Translations under genes and position numbers: made by a program
Origin: Litorimonas sp963972195
GTDB taxonomy: Bacteria; Pseudomonadota; Alphaproteobacteria; Caulobacterales; Maricaulaceae
NCBI GenBank assembly: GCA_963972195.1
Contig: CAXATH010000004.1
Location: 1 to 64,000, forward strand
Direction: 5' to 3'
Length of the DNA: 64,000 nucleotides
Notes under the pieces: model-generated
Seen by the model: the letters and a program-made list of their open reading frames with translations, nothing else
What the model was told of the DNA's origin: nothing
The model's database searches: none
Shown: in pieces, positions 16,807 through 24,631 of the stretch
Layout of the letters: each line of letters begins with the position of its first letter
Numbering within the stretch: the stretch's first letter is position 1

Positions 16807-17610
16807 GAGCTTTGTCACTTTAATGCCAGTTTTCAGACATTCCGCTAAGACCTTGGTATGAAAACGTCAATTTATACCCGGCATCGCTTCCACCCGGACA
16901 TTATTCGACGCGCCATTTGGATGTATTTTCGTTTTAATCTGAGTTTCCGAGATGTCGAAGAACTTATGTTGGAACGCGGTGTCGATGTTACCTATGAAAC
17001 AATAAGAAGGTGGGTTGATAAGTTTGGATCGACATTTGCAAAGCGGATAAGGTTACGAGCCGAACCACCCTCGCCTGTTTGGCATTTGGACGAAGTTTAT
17101 ACGAAAATAGACGGCGAGATGGTCTATCTTTGGCGAGCCGTCGATAACGAAGGCACAGTATTAGATGTCGTTGTACAAAGAAGAAGGGATACCAAAGCGG
17201 CCCTGCGCTTGCTAAGGAAACTGCTGAAAAACCAAGGCATCAAACCTACAAGAATGGTGACCGATAGACTTGGGTCGTACGGTGCAGCGCTCAAGCTTCT
17301 AGGGATAAAACATCTACAAGACGTTGGAGGTCGAAAGAATAATCGCGCCGAATGTTCACATGTTCCCATCAGACGAAGAGAACGAAAGTCACAAAGGTTC
17401 AGGTCAGTTATGAATGCTCAAAAAATGCTTTCGGCCTACGGCCAAATCTACAACCTCTTCAATCATCGACGTCACCTCATCTCAAGAAACACACTTCGAA
17501 AGTTCAGGTCTCAAGCAGATACAGAATGGAATTTAGTCACGGCACCAGTTTGCGCGTAAAAGGTCAGCTAGAGAAAAATGACGGCCGGTTCAGTTAATGT
17601 GACAAAGCCC
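16807..17610 (+). mobile_element. IS6-family insertion sequence
   Basis: The element is about 804 bp and is bounded by 17-bp inverted repeats: GAGCTTTGTCACTTTAA at 16807-16823, and the complement of GGGCTTTGTCACATTAA at 17594-17610 (15 of 17 match). It holds a single full-length transposase gene. This is the size and layout of IS6/IS26 relatives. The flanking 8 bases (GTGTTATT on the left, TTGGAGAT on the right) are not a duplication. That fits an old insertion, a recombination between two copies, or the replicative cointegrate habit of the family. Confidence 0.85.
16858..17559 (+). CDS. IS6-family transposase
   Basis: The 233-residue DDE transposase matches the usual IS6 length. An N-terminal helix-turn-helix (FRDVEELMLERGVDVTYETI) is followed by the catalytic core: first Asp in WHLDEVYTKIDG, second Asp in MVTDRLGSYG, Glu in NNRAECSHVPIRRRER. 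IS6 elements move by forming cointegrates and often bring adjacent genes. It has no visible frameshift, so it is probably active or recently active. It lies between the ubiB-like gene and the 3' end of the Fic gene and does not interrupt either. Confidence 0.95.
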   Translation: MKTSIYTRHRFHPDIIRRAIWMYFRFNLSFRDVEELMLERGVDVTYETIRRWVDKFGSTFAKRIRLRAEPPSPVWHLDEVYTKIDGEMVYLWRAVDNEGTVLDVVVQRRRDTKAALRLLRKLLKNQGIKPTRMVTDRLGSYGAALKLLGIKHLQDVGGRKNNRAECSHVPIRRRERKSQRFRSVMNAQKMLSAYGQIYNLFNHRRHLISRNTLRKFRSQADTEWNLVTAPVCA

Positions 17611-17645
17611 TTGGAGATTCTGCCAAGCTCGCGTTGCCTAGTTTA

Positions 17646-18815
17646 TTAAATAGAACCGGTACCCTCATCCAATACTTCCAGATATTTTGTATAAGCAAAT
17701 ACACGGCCACGTTCTTTTCCTGTCACCTCTTTCACAACTTTTAGATCAATAAGGTTGTAAAGAGCATTGGTAGCGGTTGGAGCCGTCGTATCGCAAAGCT
17801 CCATCACCAGAGCCACTGTCACAACTGGCCTTTGACGCATGACGTCATGAACTTTGCGTGCCGAGTCTGCCGCCCGTTTCAGCTTGGATATTTTTTCGGA
17901 GTCATCTTCAAATATTTTTGTAATGCGCCGCGCCGCGCCATTGGCTTGTTCAGCCACTTCTTTCACGCCAGTTAAAAAGAACTCAAGCCAGACCTCCCAA
18001 CGCCCATGATCTCTCACTTCATTGAGAAGTTGATAGTAAATGGTGCGATGTGTTTTCAGGTACAAACTTAAATATAGAAGCGGTTCCTCCAATATGCCTT
18101 CGGAGCAGAGATAGAGCGTAATGAGCAATCGTCCTAATCGACCATTACCATCTAGGAACGGATGAATGGTTTCAAATTGGAGATGAGCTATGCCCGCTTT
18201 TACGATAGCTGGCAGATCATCGTCCGCGTGCAGGAAGCTTTCCAAATCAGTCATAAGGTCTAGAACTGAACCGGGAGGCGGCGGGACAAAGATTGCGTTT
18301 CCAGGACGTGTGCCGCCAATCCAGTTTTGAGACTGCCGGAACTCTCCCGGTAGTTTCGTACTGCCTCGTCCCGTTGATAATAGAATGCCGTGCATCTCTC
18401 GCATCAAACGCATGGAAAGAGGGAAGCCGCCTTCAAGCCGCTTAAGGCCATGATCGAGCGCCGCCACATATGTTGAGACCTCTTCAACATCATCAGTGGG
18501 AGCGCCCGGAGCCTGCTCGTTTTCATAAAGCAGAAGATCAGACAGGCTGGATTGTGTGCCCTCAATTTGTGACGATAAAAGAGCCTCTTTACGCACATAC
18601 ATATATAGAAACAGAGATGTATCAGGCGCGACTGACCGGACCCCATCTAAGCGCCCCAGAGCAAGCATCGCGTCACTCACCAGATTGGAGAGTGACTGCA
18701 TATCAATCCGTGGCACAGGCGGCAGGTTTGGGGGGATGTATGCCTTCACTGCCTCAGAGGCCGTTGTGGTTGTGATGTACCGCCCGATACGAGGCGTGAG
18801 ATCTAAATCAGGCAC
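17646..18815 (-). CDS. Fic family protein (class II AMP-transferase type) with winged helix
   Basis: A 389-residue Fic protein starting at GTG. The core motif HPFLDGNGRLGR carries the catalytic His and the phosphate-binding residues, so NMP (usually AMP) transfer onto target proteins is expected. An N-terminal inhibitory helix motif, SSQIEGTQSS, places the Glu that blocks ATP in class II enzymes, so it is self-inhibited rather than held by a separate antitoxin. The flap FVPPPP precedes the core. After residue ~300 the RQRPVVTVALVMELCDTTAPTATNAL segment forms a winged helix able to bind DNA. Three copies of a TATCCTTTAA-type motif lie upstream, suggesting self-repression. Its targets are unknown. 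Confidence 0.92.
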   Translation of the reverse strand: MPDLDLTPRIGRYITTTTASEAVKAYIPPNLPPVPRIDMQSLSNLVSDAMLALGRLDGVRSVAPDTSLFLYMYVRKEALLSSQIEGTQSSLSDLLLYENEQAPGAPTDDVEEVSTYVAALDHGLKRLEGGFPLSMRLMREMHGILLSTGRGSTKLPGEFRQSQNWIGGTRPGNAIFVPPPPGSVLDLMTDLESFLHADDDLPAIVKAGIAHLQFETIHPFLDGNGRLGRLLITLYLCSEGILEEPLLYLSLYLKTHRTIYYQLLNEVRDHGRWEVWLEFFLTGVKEVAEQANGAARRITKIFEDDSEKISKLKRAADSARKVHDVMRQRPVVTVALVMELCDTTAPTATNALYNLIDLKVVKEVTGKERGRVFAYTKYLEVLDEGTGSI

Positions 18816-18822
18816 AGCTTGC

Positions 18823-18898
18823 TATCCTTTAACAACGATTCTTACAATTAAAGGATAATACACTAAGCTTTATTAGTGTCACGCCCTATTAAAGGATG
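18823..18898 (-). promoter_or_regulatory. three-copy operator motif upstream of fic gene
   Basis: TATCCTTTAA (18823-18832) and its complement TTAAAGGATA (18848-18857) form a perfect inverted pair. A third site with one mismatch, TTAAAGGATG, lies at 18889-18898. The first copy ends 7 bases upstream of the Fic GTG. Spacing and symmetry fit an operator for the winged helix in the Fic protein itself; this is inference. Confidence 0.55.
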
Positions 18899-18900
18899 AT

Positions 18901-19418
18901 CAATTGGGCTTGACGTTGAGTCATGCGGCTTCGATTAAGTTCCCAGAACAAAATTTCTCTGAGCTGGCGCACACCAGTCTAATGGTTCTAAACTCTTAAA
19001 TCACCAAAAACCCATTGATGAAAGGGCATTTGCACTATCAGTGTTTGGTATGAAGCGATACAACCAGTTCAATCGCTAACCCTCAATTGGTGACACCACT
19101 AATATACAATCCTCGACAGCCATTCTTTGTGCCACAAACCGTGACTCTAGCTGTGCCACAAAATCAAATTTGACAGCCCTAAACTATTGTTTTATATAAT
19201 ATATTCCACACGGCGCTGTGCTGTGTGGGGGCACCATTTCATCCTTCCGTTTTAGTCTGATTTAATTCTGTGTTTTCACATGGGGGGCTCTCGATTGCAT
19301 CTCATCCCTTAATCAAAATTTACCACGCCTCTTTGCGAAGCGGAAACTCCTGCCTGTTATTTAGTCTGTAATGAAAGAGCCGGGAAACACGGCCGTCAGG
19401 TGAAAAACGGAGTTTAAA
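18901..19418 (+). promoter_or_regulatory. long intergenic region with strong promoter and leader
   Basis: No gene is visible in this stretch. Two direct repeats TGTGCCACAAA lie at 19128-19138 and 19152-19162, 24 bp apart. They are followed by a consensus TTGACA (19170-19175) and TATAAT (19195-19200) with a 19-bp spacer; TTATAT at 19192 gives 16 bp. The predicted leader is about 210 nt and opens with a CCACAC/GTGTGG dyad at 19206-19228. A CGGAG ribosome site precedes the ATG at 19419. The repeats look like activator or repressor sites; the leader could hold a regulatory structure. Confidence 0.5.
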
Positions 19419-20120
19419 ATGCCCCCTCTCAACCCCCAAACCGCCGGGGTCCTTACAGCCTATGAACCAGCCGGCCGACTTGTGCCTGTTCTCTCAGCAA
19501 ATCCGGTTGGTTTTGATGTCATTGACACGGCGCTCGCGCTGGGCCGCAAAGCCGCGAGTTTTGGCGAGACAGTTCTCATCCTCGATTGTAATGGCGGGCA
19601 GACCCTTAATCGGGCCGGCATCGTCTTCAACAAAACGCTGGCAGATGTTCTCTCCGGCGAAGCGCAATTGAGGGACGCGCTCTACATAACGTCAAACGAG
19701 CATTATAACGCGGCAGCGCTCGGGGATATTTCACTGGATAAAGCCTTGGGCAGCCTCGCAGCGCTGTCCCTTGATTTTGACTGGGTCTTCGTCGTGGCCG
19801 AACCAGGATGTACGCGGGCACACACACGTTTGGCTGCAGCGGGCGATATTTGCCTGCTGGGCTATGAAACGCAAAAAGACGATTTCATGCGAGCCTATTG
19901 GATGATCGAAGCCGTAAGACGCCGCGCCCCGAAATTTGACCCATTTATTCTCTCTTGTGGCGAGAAAGCCGAGGCCGTGGAAACAGCTTTGATGCTCACC
20001 GATACCGTCCGAGATCATCTGGGCGCGCCGCCGTCTTATGCGGGTCATGTGCTGGATAACAATCTGGAAACGCGCCTCCTTTCACAACTGCGCGACACCT
20101 TGGCGAGCACCGCCGCCTGA
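19419..20120 (+). CDS. MinD/ParA-like protein with degenerate Walker A
   Basis: A 233-residue protein with the order of a MinD/CpsD-type P-loop ATPase. The opening strand and loop are VLSANPVGFDVIDTALALGRKAASFG, where the normal deviant Walker A KGGxGKT is missing its lysines. The strand VLILDCNGG keeps the Walker A' Asp, and later FDWVFVVAEPGC matches the Walker B strand. ATP hydrolysis is therefore doubtful. It may act as a non-enzymatic scaffold or localisation protein, or retain nucleotide binding only. It stands alone, 97 bp before the EF-hand operon and on the same strand. Its partners cannot be read from the sequence. Confidence 0.55.
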   Translation: MPPLNPQTAGVLTAYEPAGRLVPVLSANPVGFDVIDTALALGRKAASFGETVLILDCNGGQTLNRAGIVFNKTLADVLSGEAQLRDALYITSNEHYNAAALGDISLDKALGSLAALSLDFDWVFVVAEPGCTRAHTRLAAAGDICLLGYETQKDDFMRAYWMIEAVRRRAPKFDPFILSCGEKAEAVETALMLTDTVRDHLGAPPSYAGHVLDNNLETRLLSQLRDTLASTAA

Positions 20121-20217
20121 CCCCCTACAGAAGATGAAGTTTAATTAACGCAGTTTTTCCGAAGGATTTTGGCGTCTGCCTCGTTTGTGTCTATGAACGC
20201 AACGAAAAGGAGACCCC

Positions 20218-20991
20218 ATGCGTCGCTTAAATAAACTTACCCTTCTGAGTGCAGCCGCTATCGCGCTCGTTTCCACCCCTGTGTTGGCACAAAGCCCTCT
20301 GGCCGACGCGAATGAAGACGGCCAAGTCACAAAGGCTGAATTTTCGGCTGAATCCCTTGCAAAATTCCAAAGCGCTGACTTAAATTCTGACGGCTATCTT
20401 GATGAAGCAGAGCAAGCTGCTCTACGCCAAAATCGTCGCGACGCGCATCTTTCTCGTAAATTCGACGAACTCGACGTCAATGGCGACGGGTCTGTCACCG
20501 AAGCGGAAATGAAAACGGTCCGTGAGGCCCGCCGCGAAAAACACATGGAACGCCGTAAGGAGCGTCGTGAAGAATGGAAATCCCGGATAGACACTGATCG
20601 CGACGGCGAAGTTTCGGACGTCGAAAAGGAAGCTGCGAAAGAGGCGTGGTTTGAAAAACGTGAAGAGCGCATGGAGAAAATGAAAGCTCGGATGATTGAA
20701 AAGATGGACACGAACAGCGACGGAACCGTCTCTGACGCGGAAAAACAAGCCGCTCGCGATACCTACAAAGCCAGAAAAGGCGACCGCAAAGGTAAATGGG
20801 GCCGCAATGGCAAAAGAGGTCACCAAGCCAAAATCGACGCGAATGATGACGGGCTTATCAGTCAGGCCGAATATACGGCCCGTGCGGACGCTTTATTCGC
20901 TCGGATGGATGCCAATGAAGACGGCGTGCTAACTCAAGGCGAGGGCAAACACCGTAAAGGCAAACGTCACAAAGGCCCTGATCGGGACTAA
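20218..20991 (+). CDS. secreted EF-hand calcium-binding protein
   Basis: A 257-residue protein with a Sec signal (MRRLNKLTLLSAAAIALVSTPVLAQ) and seven EF-hand loops: DANEDGQVTKAE, DLNSDGYLDEAE, DVNGDGSVTEAE, DTDRDGEVSDVE, DTNSDGTVSDAE, DANDDGLISQAE and DANEDGVLTQGE. Each has the acidic calcium-coordinating positions and a closing Glu. The linkers are highly charged and rich in Lys/Arg, and the C-terminus is very basic. AAGGAG lies 7 bases before the ATG. Its stop overlaps the sigma-factor start by one base (TAATG), so it is translationally coupled to the sigma and anti-sigma genes. By analogy with the CnrYXH layout it may be the periplasmic sensor; that is inference. Confidence 0.88.
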   Translation: MRRLNKLTLLSAAAIALVSTPVLAQSPLADANEDGQVTKAEFSAESLAKFQSADLNSDGYLDEAEQAALRQNRRDAHLSRKFDELDVNGDGSVTEAEMKTVREARREKHMERRKERREEWKSRIDTDRDGEVSDVEKEAAKEAWFEKREERMEKMKARMIEKMDTNSDGTVSDAEKQAARDTYKARKGDRKGKWGRNGKRGHQAKIDANDDGLISQAEYTARADALFARMDANEDGVLTQGEGKHRKGKRHKGPDRD

Positions 20992-21548
20992 TGTCCAAAC
21001 CCGACCCTGATAATGATCTCCTTCCCGGTCTTCGGGACGGAGACGAGACGGCTCTGGCCCGTCTGATGGATAGGCACCTTAAAACGGTGACGGCCATCGG
21101 CTATTATATGTTGGGGGACGCGTCTCTTGCCGAAGATGTGGCGCAGAGCACTTTTCTCAAACTCTGGCAGTCGGCGCCGAAATGGAAGCCGGGAAAAGCG
21201 ACCCTCCTGACGTGGATGAGGCGCGTGGCAACGAATGACTGTCTGGATCGTCTGAGGAAAAAAGGTCCAATCTATTCGGATCACGTGCCTGACGCCGCGG
21301 ATAACCAACAAACAGCTCTGGAAGAGTTGGAAAAAGTCGACACGATTAAGGCAGTAAAAACGGCGCTTGCAGGACTTCCCGCGACGCAGAGAGCCGCCAT
21401 AACATTGTCCTATTACCAGCAAGTGTCGCAAAAAGACGGCGCAGAGATTTTAGGCCAAAGCGTCAAAGCTTATGAAAGCCTGCTCTCGCGAGCTCGAATT
21501 AATCTGAAAGCGGCGCTTAGTCCGCTGGTTGAAAGAGAGAGTATATGA
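20991..21548 (+). CDS. ECF RNA polymerase sigma factor
   Basis: This 185-residue ECF sigma has region 2 (ALARLMDRHLKTVTAIGYYMLG then LAEDVAQSTFLKLWQ and TLLTWMRRVATNDCLDRLRKK) and region 4 (LAGLPATQRAAITLSYYQQVSQKDGAEILGQSVKAYESLLSRAR). It binds core polymerase and recognises a specific promoter when released from its anti-sigma. The coding sequence begins at the ATG shared with the TAA of the EF-hand gene and overlaps the anti-sigma gene by 4 bases. The three-gene coupling implies fixed stoichiometry. The promoter it recognises is probably the operon's own, but no clear matching -35/-10 was identified at 20120-20217. Confidence 0.92.
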   Translation: MSKPDPDNDLLPGLRDGDETALARLMDRHLKTVTAIGYYMLGDASLAEDVAQSTFLKLWQSAPKWKPGKATLLTWMRRVATNDCLDRLRKKGPIYSDHVPDAADNQQTALEELEKVDTIKAVKTALAGLPATQRAAITLSYYQQVSQKDGAEILGQSVKAYESLLSRARINLKAALSPLVERESI

Positions 21549-21868
21549 CCGATTTGAATTCTTTACTTGATCAGGTAAAATCACCGGAACCGAGCGATTT
21601 ACTGAAAGCGCGTATCATGCAGAAGGCCAAGTCGCCGCGCTTGAGTCCAAATCCCCAGCCTGCCAATGACAACCATTGGAAACGCTGGACCGGAGTTGCC
21701 GCAATAGCGGTCGTTATGGGCGTCGTTGGACTCACCACACTCACCTCCGCCCCGCCGAATGAAGAGGAGGTTTGGGCGGAGGCCGCGCAGGATATGGGGT
21801 ATGGAGACCTTTATGCCTGGGTGGAAGGAGACGCCTCCGAAAGCCTGACTGTCAATGAGGATTCTTAG
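21545..21868 (+). CDS. anti-sigma factor, single-pass membrane protein
   Basis: A 107-residue protein that starts 4 bases inside the sigma gene. The N-terminal ~48 residues would be cytoplasmic and bind the sigma factor (MTDLNSLLDQVKSPEPSDLLKARIM). One membrane helix follows (WTGVAAIAVVMGVVGLTTL). The ~40-residue tail is strongly acidic and would be periplasmic, with EEEVWAEAAQDMGYGDLY. Such a short acidic tail could interact with the basic, calcium-binding EF-hand protein. No zinc-binding HXXXCXXC motif is visible. The assignment rests on position, size and topology. Confidence 0.75.
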   Translation: MTDLNSLLDQVKSPEPSDLLKARIMQKAKSPRLSPNPQPANDNHWKRWTGVAAIAVVMGVVGLTTLTSAPPNEEEVWAEAAQDMGYGDLYAWVEGDASESLTVNEDS

Positions 21869-21889
21869 CTTTGACAGACTAAGGCTCTG

Positions 21890-22690
21890 TTAGACGAATA
21901 TTGTCACGCTCTGCATACCTTCCGCGACCAAGTCCCCGGAACTATTCCAGATCCGCATAACTTGGGTAGAGTACCCCCCCTGAGCCGCGGTTAAACGGGT
22001 CTCAACTTGCCACCACCCCTCTTCTGTCGTCGGATTATCCGACAATATATTTAATATCCAGGTCATGGAACTGACTGGACCTGGCCGTTTCAAAAGAGGC
22101 AGTGCCGCAGGTGGCAGCACATCCCCGATGCAAAGAAGGCTCGCCGTTCCATTTCTGGAGCCTTCATGCTTATGGCGGCTCCAAACCTTTATATAGCCGT
22201 CTTTATAACCTGTGAACGGACGTCCGCCGTCTATCAAACGCGTATCAAACCGGAGAAAGAAACCCGGTAAGAAATCATCCATTTCTTTGGGATTGAAAAG
22301 GCCGCATTGCGCCGGGTCCGGAACCTCGGGGCCTGGGAATTCAATATTCAGATCAGAATCGCGCGCCGTTCCAAAGAAGAAGGTGACACTGATGACGGGC
22401 GCCTCGCCGTCATAACCTTTGGCCTCAATCGTCGTGACATTTCGGCCTTGGCGCAAAACTTCCGTTCGATAGACGGGGTTTGAAGGAACCGGCCCGGTGA
22501 AATTAATAAGTGAAGACCGTAGCGGCGGCAGATCAGAGTGTTGTCTTTGAACGGCTTCTAGGGCCAGGGCGGCGCTGATCCCACCATAAGCGGTCCGCCC
22601 CTGCCTCCAGCTTTCAGGAATTTCGGCCTGCAACCCATTACCGCTTTGAACCATCGCGCCCGCAATATCCTTGAAACCAATATTCGACAT
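21890..22690 (-). CDS. TesB-like acyl-CoA thioesterase family protein
   Basis: The 266-residue product is a double hotdog of the thioesterase-like (TesB/4HBT_3) superfamily. The first half has WRQGRTAYGGISAALALEAVQ, the common substrate-pocket helix, followed by LRSSLINFTGPV. The second half contains MTWILNILSD and WWQVETRLTAAQGGYSTQVMRIWNSSG ending in AEGMQSVTIFV. The Asp-Gln-Thr active site of TesB was not clearly located, so activity is unproven. It is divergent from the panE-like gene; the ATG at 22690 lies 87 bp from the panE start. Convergent to the anti-sigma gene with a 21-bp gap. Confidence 0.8.
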   Translation of the reverse strand: MSNIGFKDIAGAMVQSGNGLQAEIPESWRQGRTAYGGISAALALEAVQRQHSDLPPLRSSLINFTGPVPSNPVYRTEVLRQGRNVTTIEAKGYDGEAPVISVTFFFGTARDSDLNIEFPGPEVPDPAQCGLFNPKEMDDFLPGFFLRFDTRLIDGGRPFTGYKDGYIKVWSRHKHEGSRNGTASLLCIGDVLPPAALPLLKRPGPVSSMTWILNILSDNPTTEEGWWQVETRLTAAQGGYSTQVMRIWNSSGDLVAEGMQSVTIFV

Positions 22691-22777
22691 AGCCGATCTT
22701 TCCCTTTGCTCTCTATCCTTACGCGGTCTTACAGTTTAAACTCTCACAAACACCGCGTCATATTGCCAGAGACTTTC

Positions 22778-23818
22778 ATGCATAGCCCCACAACGAAAAT
22801 TGCTGTTTTTGGCGCTGGCTCTATTGGATGCTACCTAGGAGGATTACTGAGTTCTCAGGGGTTGGACGTCGTTTTTATAGGACGAGACCGCCTAAAAAAA
22901 GCTGTAGAAAAGCAGGGCCTAACTCTGACGCATTTCGAAGCTGACCCCATTCAGCTTTCCTCCGAAGAGGCGCGGATTGAAACGAGACCTTCCGCACTCC
23001 AAAATTGCGGCTTAATCTTACTCTGCACTAAGTCTCAGGACACCGGGGCGGCGGCACAGGATATCCTGAAATATGCGAAACCAGATTCGTATATTGTGAG
23101 CTGCCAGAACGGCATCGGAAATGTGGAGATTTTAAATAAGTTTCTAAAAACCGGCTTGGCCGGACATGATTTTAAGGTTTCCGGCGCCATCATACCTTTC
23201 AACGTTACCCCTACGGGACCGGCTTCTTACCATTGCGGAACAGGCGGAGCGCTGCATTTTGAACATAACCTGCCCGAGGACGTGCAGGACGCGTTCAAAT
23301 CTGCGGGTCAGGACGCAAAATATGGCGGAAATTTTCAAGGGGATCAGTGGGCAAAGCTCTTGGTTAATCTAAACAATGCCCTCAACACGTTGAGTGGAGG
23401 CACATTGCGGGAAGCGTTCCTACAAAGAGACTATAGATTGGCTTTCGCACGAGTTATTGCGGAGGGGTTATCTGTGGCCGAAGCCAAAAAAATAGAGATA
23501 GGGAAATTTAACGGAAGGTCGCCATCGCTCTTAATCAGAATGCTTAAACTTCCGAATTTCCTCTATAAATTCCTGATGGATAAGATCGTGAAAATAGACG
23601 CCAAAGCCCGCTCATCCATGTTGGATGATCTGGAGTTAGGGCGGGCGTCTGAGATAGATTACTTACAGGGAGAAATCGTGCGTGAAGGCAAAGCTTTGAA
23701 CCTCCAAACCCCCGCCAATTTAAATGTTCTGAGAGCCGTTCAGAACGCCTTTAAGACAGGGCGGTCTCCGAACCTGTCAGGAACAGAAATTCTTAGTCTT
23801 GTAAATGAGGGGCAGTAA
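22778..23818 (+). CDS. panE: 2-dehydropantoate 2-reductase family protein
   Basis: The start is the ATG at 22778 (MHSPTTKIAVFGAGSIGCYLGG); earlier in-frame starts would overlap the divergent thioesterase. This gives 346 residues. The NADPH Rossmann motif GAGSIG opens the protein, and CQNGIGN is the conserved helix of ketopantoate reductases. The helical C-terminal half contains QWAKLLVNLNNALNTLSGG, with the substrate-binding Asn, and the SMLDDLELGRASEIDYLQGEIV segment typical of ApbA/PanE. The enzyme reduces ketopantoate in coenzyme A synthesis, but many paralogues of unknown substrate exist, so the symbol is tentative. Confidence 0.82.
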   Translation: MHSPTTKIAVFGAGSIGCYLGGLLSSQGLDVVFIGRDRLKKAVEKQGLTLTHFEADPIQLSSEEARIETRPSALQNCGLILLCTKSQDTGAAAQDILKYAKPDSYIVSCQNGIGNVEILNKFLKTGLAGHDFKVSGAIIPFNVTPTGPASYHCGTGGALHFEHNLPEDVQDAFKSAGQDAKYGGNFQGDQWAKLLVNLNNALNTLSGGTLREAFLQRDYRLAFARVIAEGLSVAEAKKIEIGKFNGRSPSLLIRMLKLPNFLYKFLMDKIVKIDAKARSSMLDDLELGRASEIDYLQGEIVREGKALNLQTPANLNVLRAVQNAFKTGRSPNLSGTEILSLVNEGQ

Positions 23819-23930
23819 AAGAATAGCGACGCCATGCGTACTGGGAGGGGGGTAAACGCATGACGCCGCATCTGTTACGCTACGAACCAGTTTTCAGGGG
23901 AGGAAACTGTCGCAATCGCGTAACACCTAT

Positions 23931-24410
23931 TTAGGCAGCTTTCGCCTTACTGCCAGACTTCGGGGTGATTAATTTTTGGTCAGAATTTTCAATCGCGATT
24001 TTGCGGGGCTTCAGAGCCTCCGGCACATCTCGTTTCAACGAAATTGTCAAAAGACCATTTCTCAATTCTGCCCCTGTCACCATAACGTGATCGGCAAGTT
24101 GGAAACGACGCTCAAATCCGCGTTCGGCAATACCGCGATGCAGATATTCTACGTCATCATTTGCTGTATCGGACACATTGGTTCCGGAAACAGTCAAAAC
24201 ATTTTCGTGCGTTTCGAGTTCAAGTGTATCTTCGGAAAAGCCTGCAACGGCCAATTCGATACGATAGCTATCTTCGCTTAAACGCGCGACGTTATAAGGG
24301 GGGTAACTTGCTGTATTGGCGCTGGCCTGGGAGGCCGCATCAATCAGATTGGCCATCCGGTCAAAACCGACAAAGTTACGGTAGAGGGGGGAGAAATCAT
24401 AAGTTCTCAT
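23931..24410 (-). CDS. small heat-shock protein Hsp20 (IbpA-like)
   Basis: A 159-residue alpha-crystallin chaperone that holds unfolding proteins in the cytoplasm. The N-terminus, MRTYDFSPLYRNFVGFDRMANLID, is the common IbpA opening. The alpha-crystallin domain spans about residues 38-130: YRIELAVAGFSEDTLELE, VLTVSG, RGFERRFQLADHVMVTGAELRNGLLTISLKRDVPEA, with the GxLxI strand. A C-terminal tail with IAI follows (KPRKIAIENS). A sigma-32-type promoter lies 95-124 bp upstream, and the start is preceded by AAAAAGGAT. The gene is thus expected to be induced by heat, perhaps also at the translational level. Confidence 0.93.
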   Translation of the reverse strand: MRTYDFSPLYRNFVGFDRMANLIDAASQASANTASYPPYNVARLSEDSYRIELAVAGFSEDTLELETHENVLTVSGTNVSDTANDDVEYLHRGIAERGFERRFQLADHVMVTGAELRNGLLTISLKRDVPEALKPRKIAIENSDQKLITPKSGSKAKAA

Positions 24411-24498
24411 TGTATCATCCTTTTTAAAAGCAATGTTTAGTCAGACGCCCTTTTGGGCCGTCCGGTTTCAGTTCACAGACCCCGTTATGGCGGCCTGC
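24411..24498 (-). promoter_or_regulatory. candidate 5' leader with thermosensor-like hairpins
   Basis: The transcript from the heat-shock promoter would have a leader of about 88 nt. It contains the hairpin GACGGCCC-aaaa-GGGCGTC (complement of 24444-24462) and, just before the start codon, TTGCTTTT followed by AAAAAGGAT, so U-rich sequence can pair with the ribosome site. This resembles the logic of ROSE or fourU thermometers on alphaproteobacterial hsp20 genes. The pairing is short and not proven. Confidence 0.35.
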
Positions 24499-24504
24499 AT
24501 ACCT

Positions 24505-24534
24505 AAAAATGGGTTATCAATTTCGGGCTTCAAG
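24505..24534 (-). promoter_or_regulatory. heat-shock (sigma-32/RpoH) promoter
   Basis: On the minus strand CTTGAAG (24528-24534) and CCCATTTTT (24505-24513) are separated by 14 bp. The E. coli sigma-32 consensus is CTTGAAA, 11-15 bp, CCCCATNT, and alphaproteobacterial RpoH sites are close to it. The site drives the Hsp20 gene ending at 23931. Confidence 0.72.
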
Positions 24535-24631
24535 TTTTACAACTGCACAAAATTAGTCATTGTGCTGACATTTATTTTAGGCCAGTTAATTGGCAGACGA
24601 GAAATTAAACGGACTTCAGAGAGATTTTAAA

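Noticed and set aside
22646..22777. Extended N-terminus of the panE-like protein
   Set aside because: It overlaps the divergent thioesterase start and lies before the conserved Rossmann motif; the ATG at 22778 is preferred.
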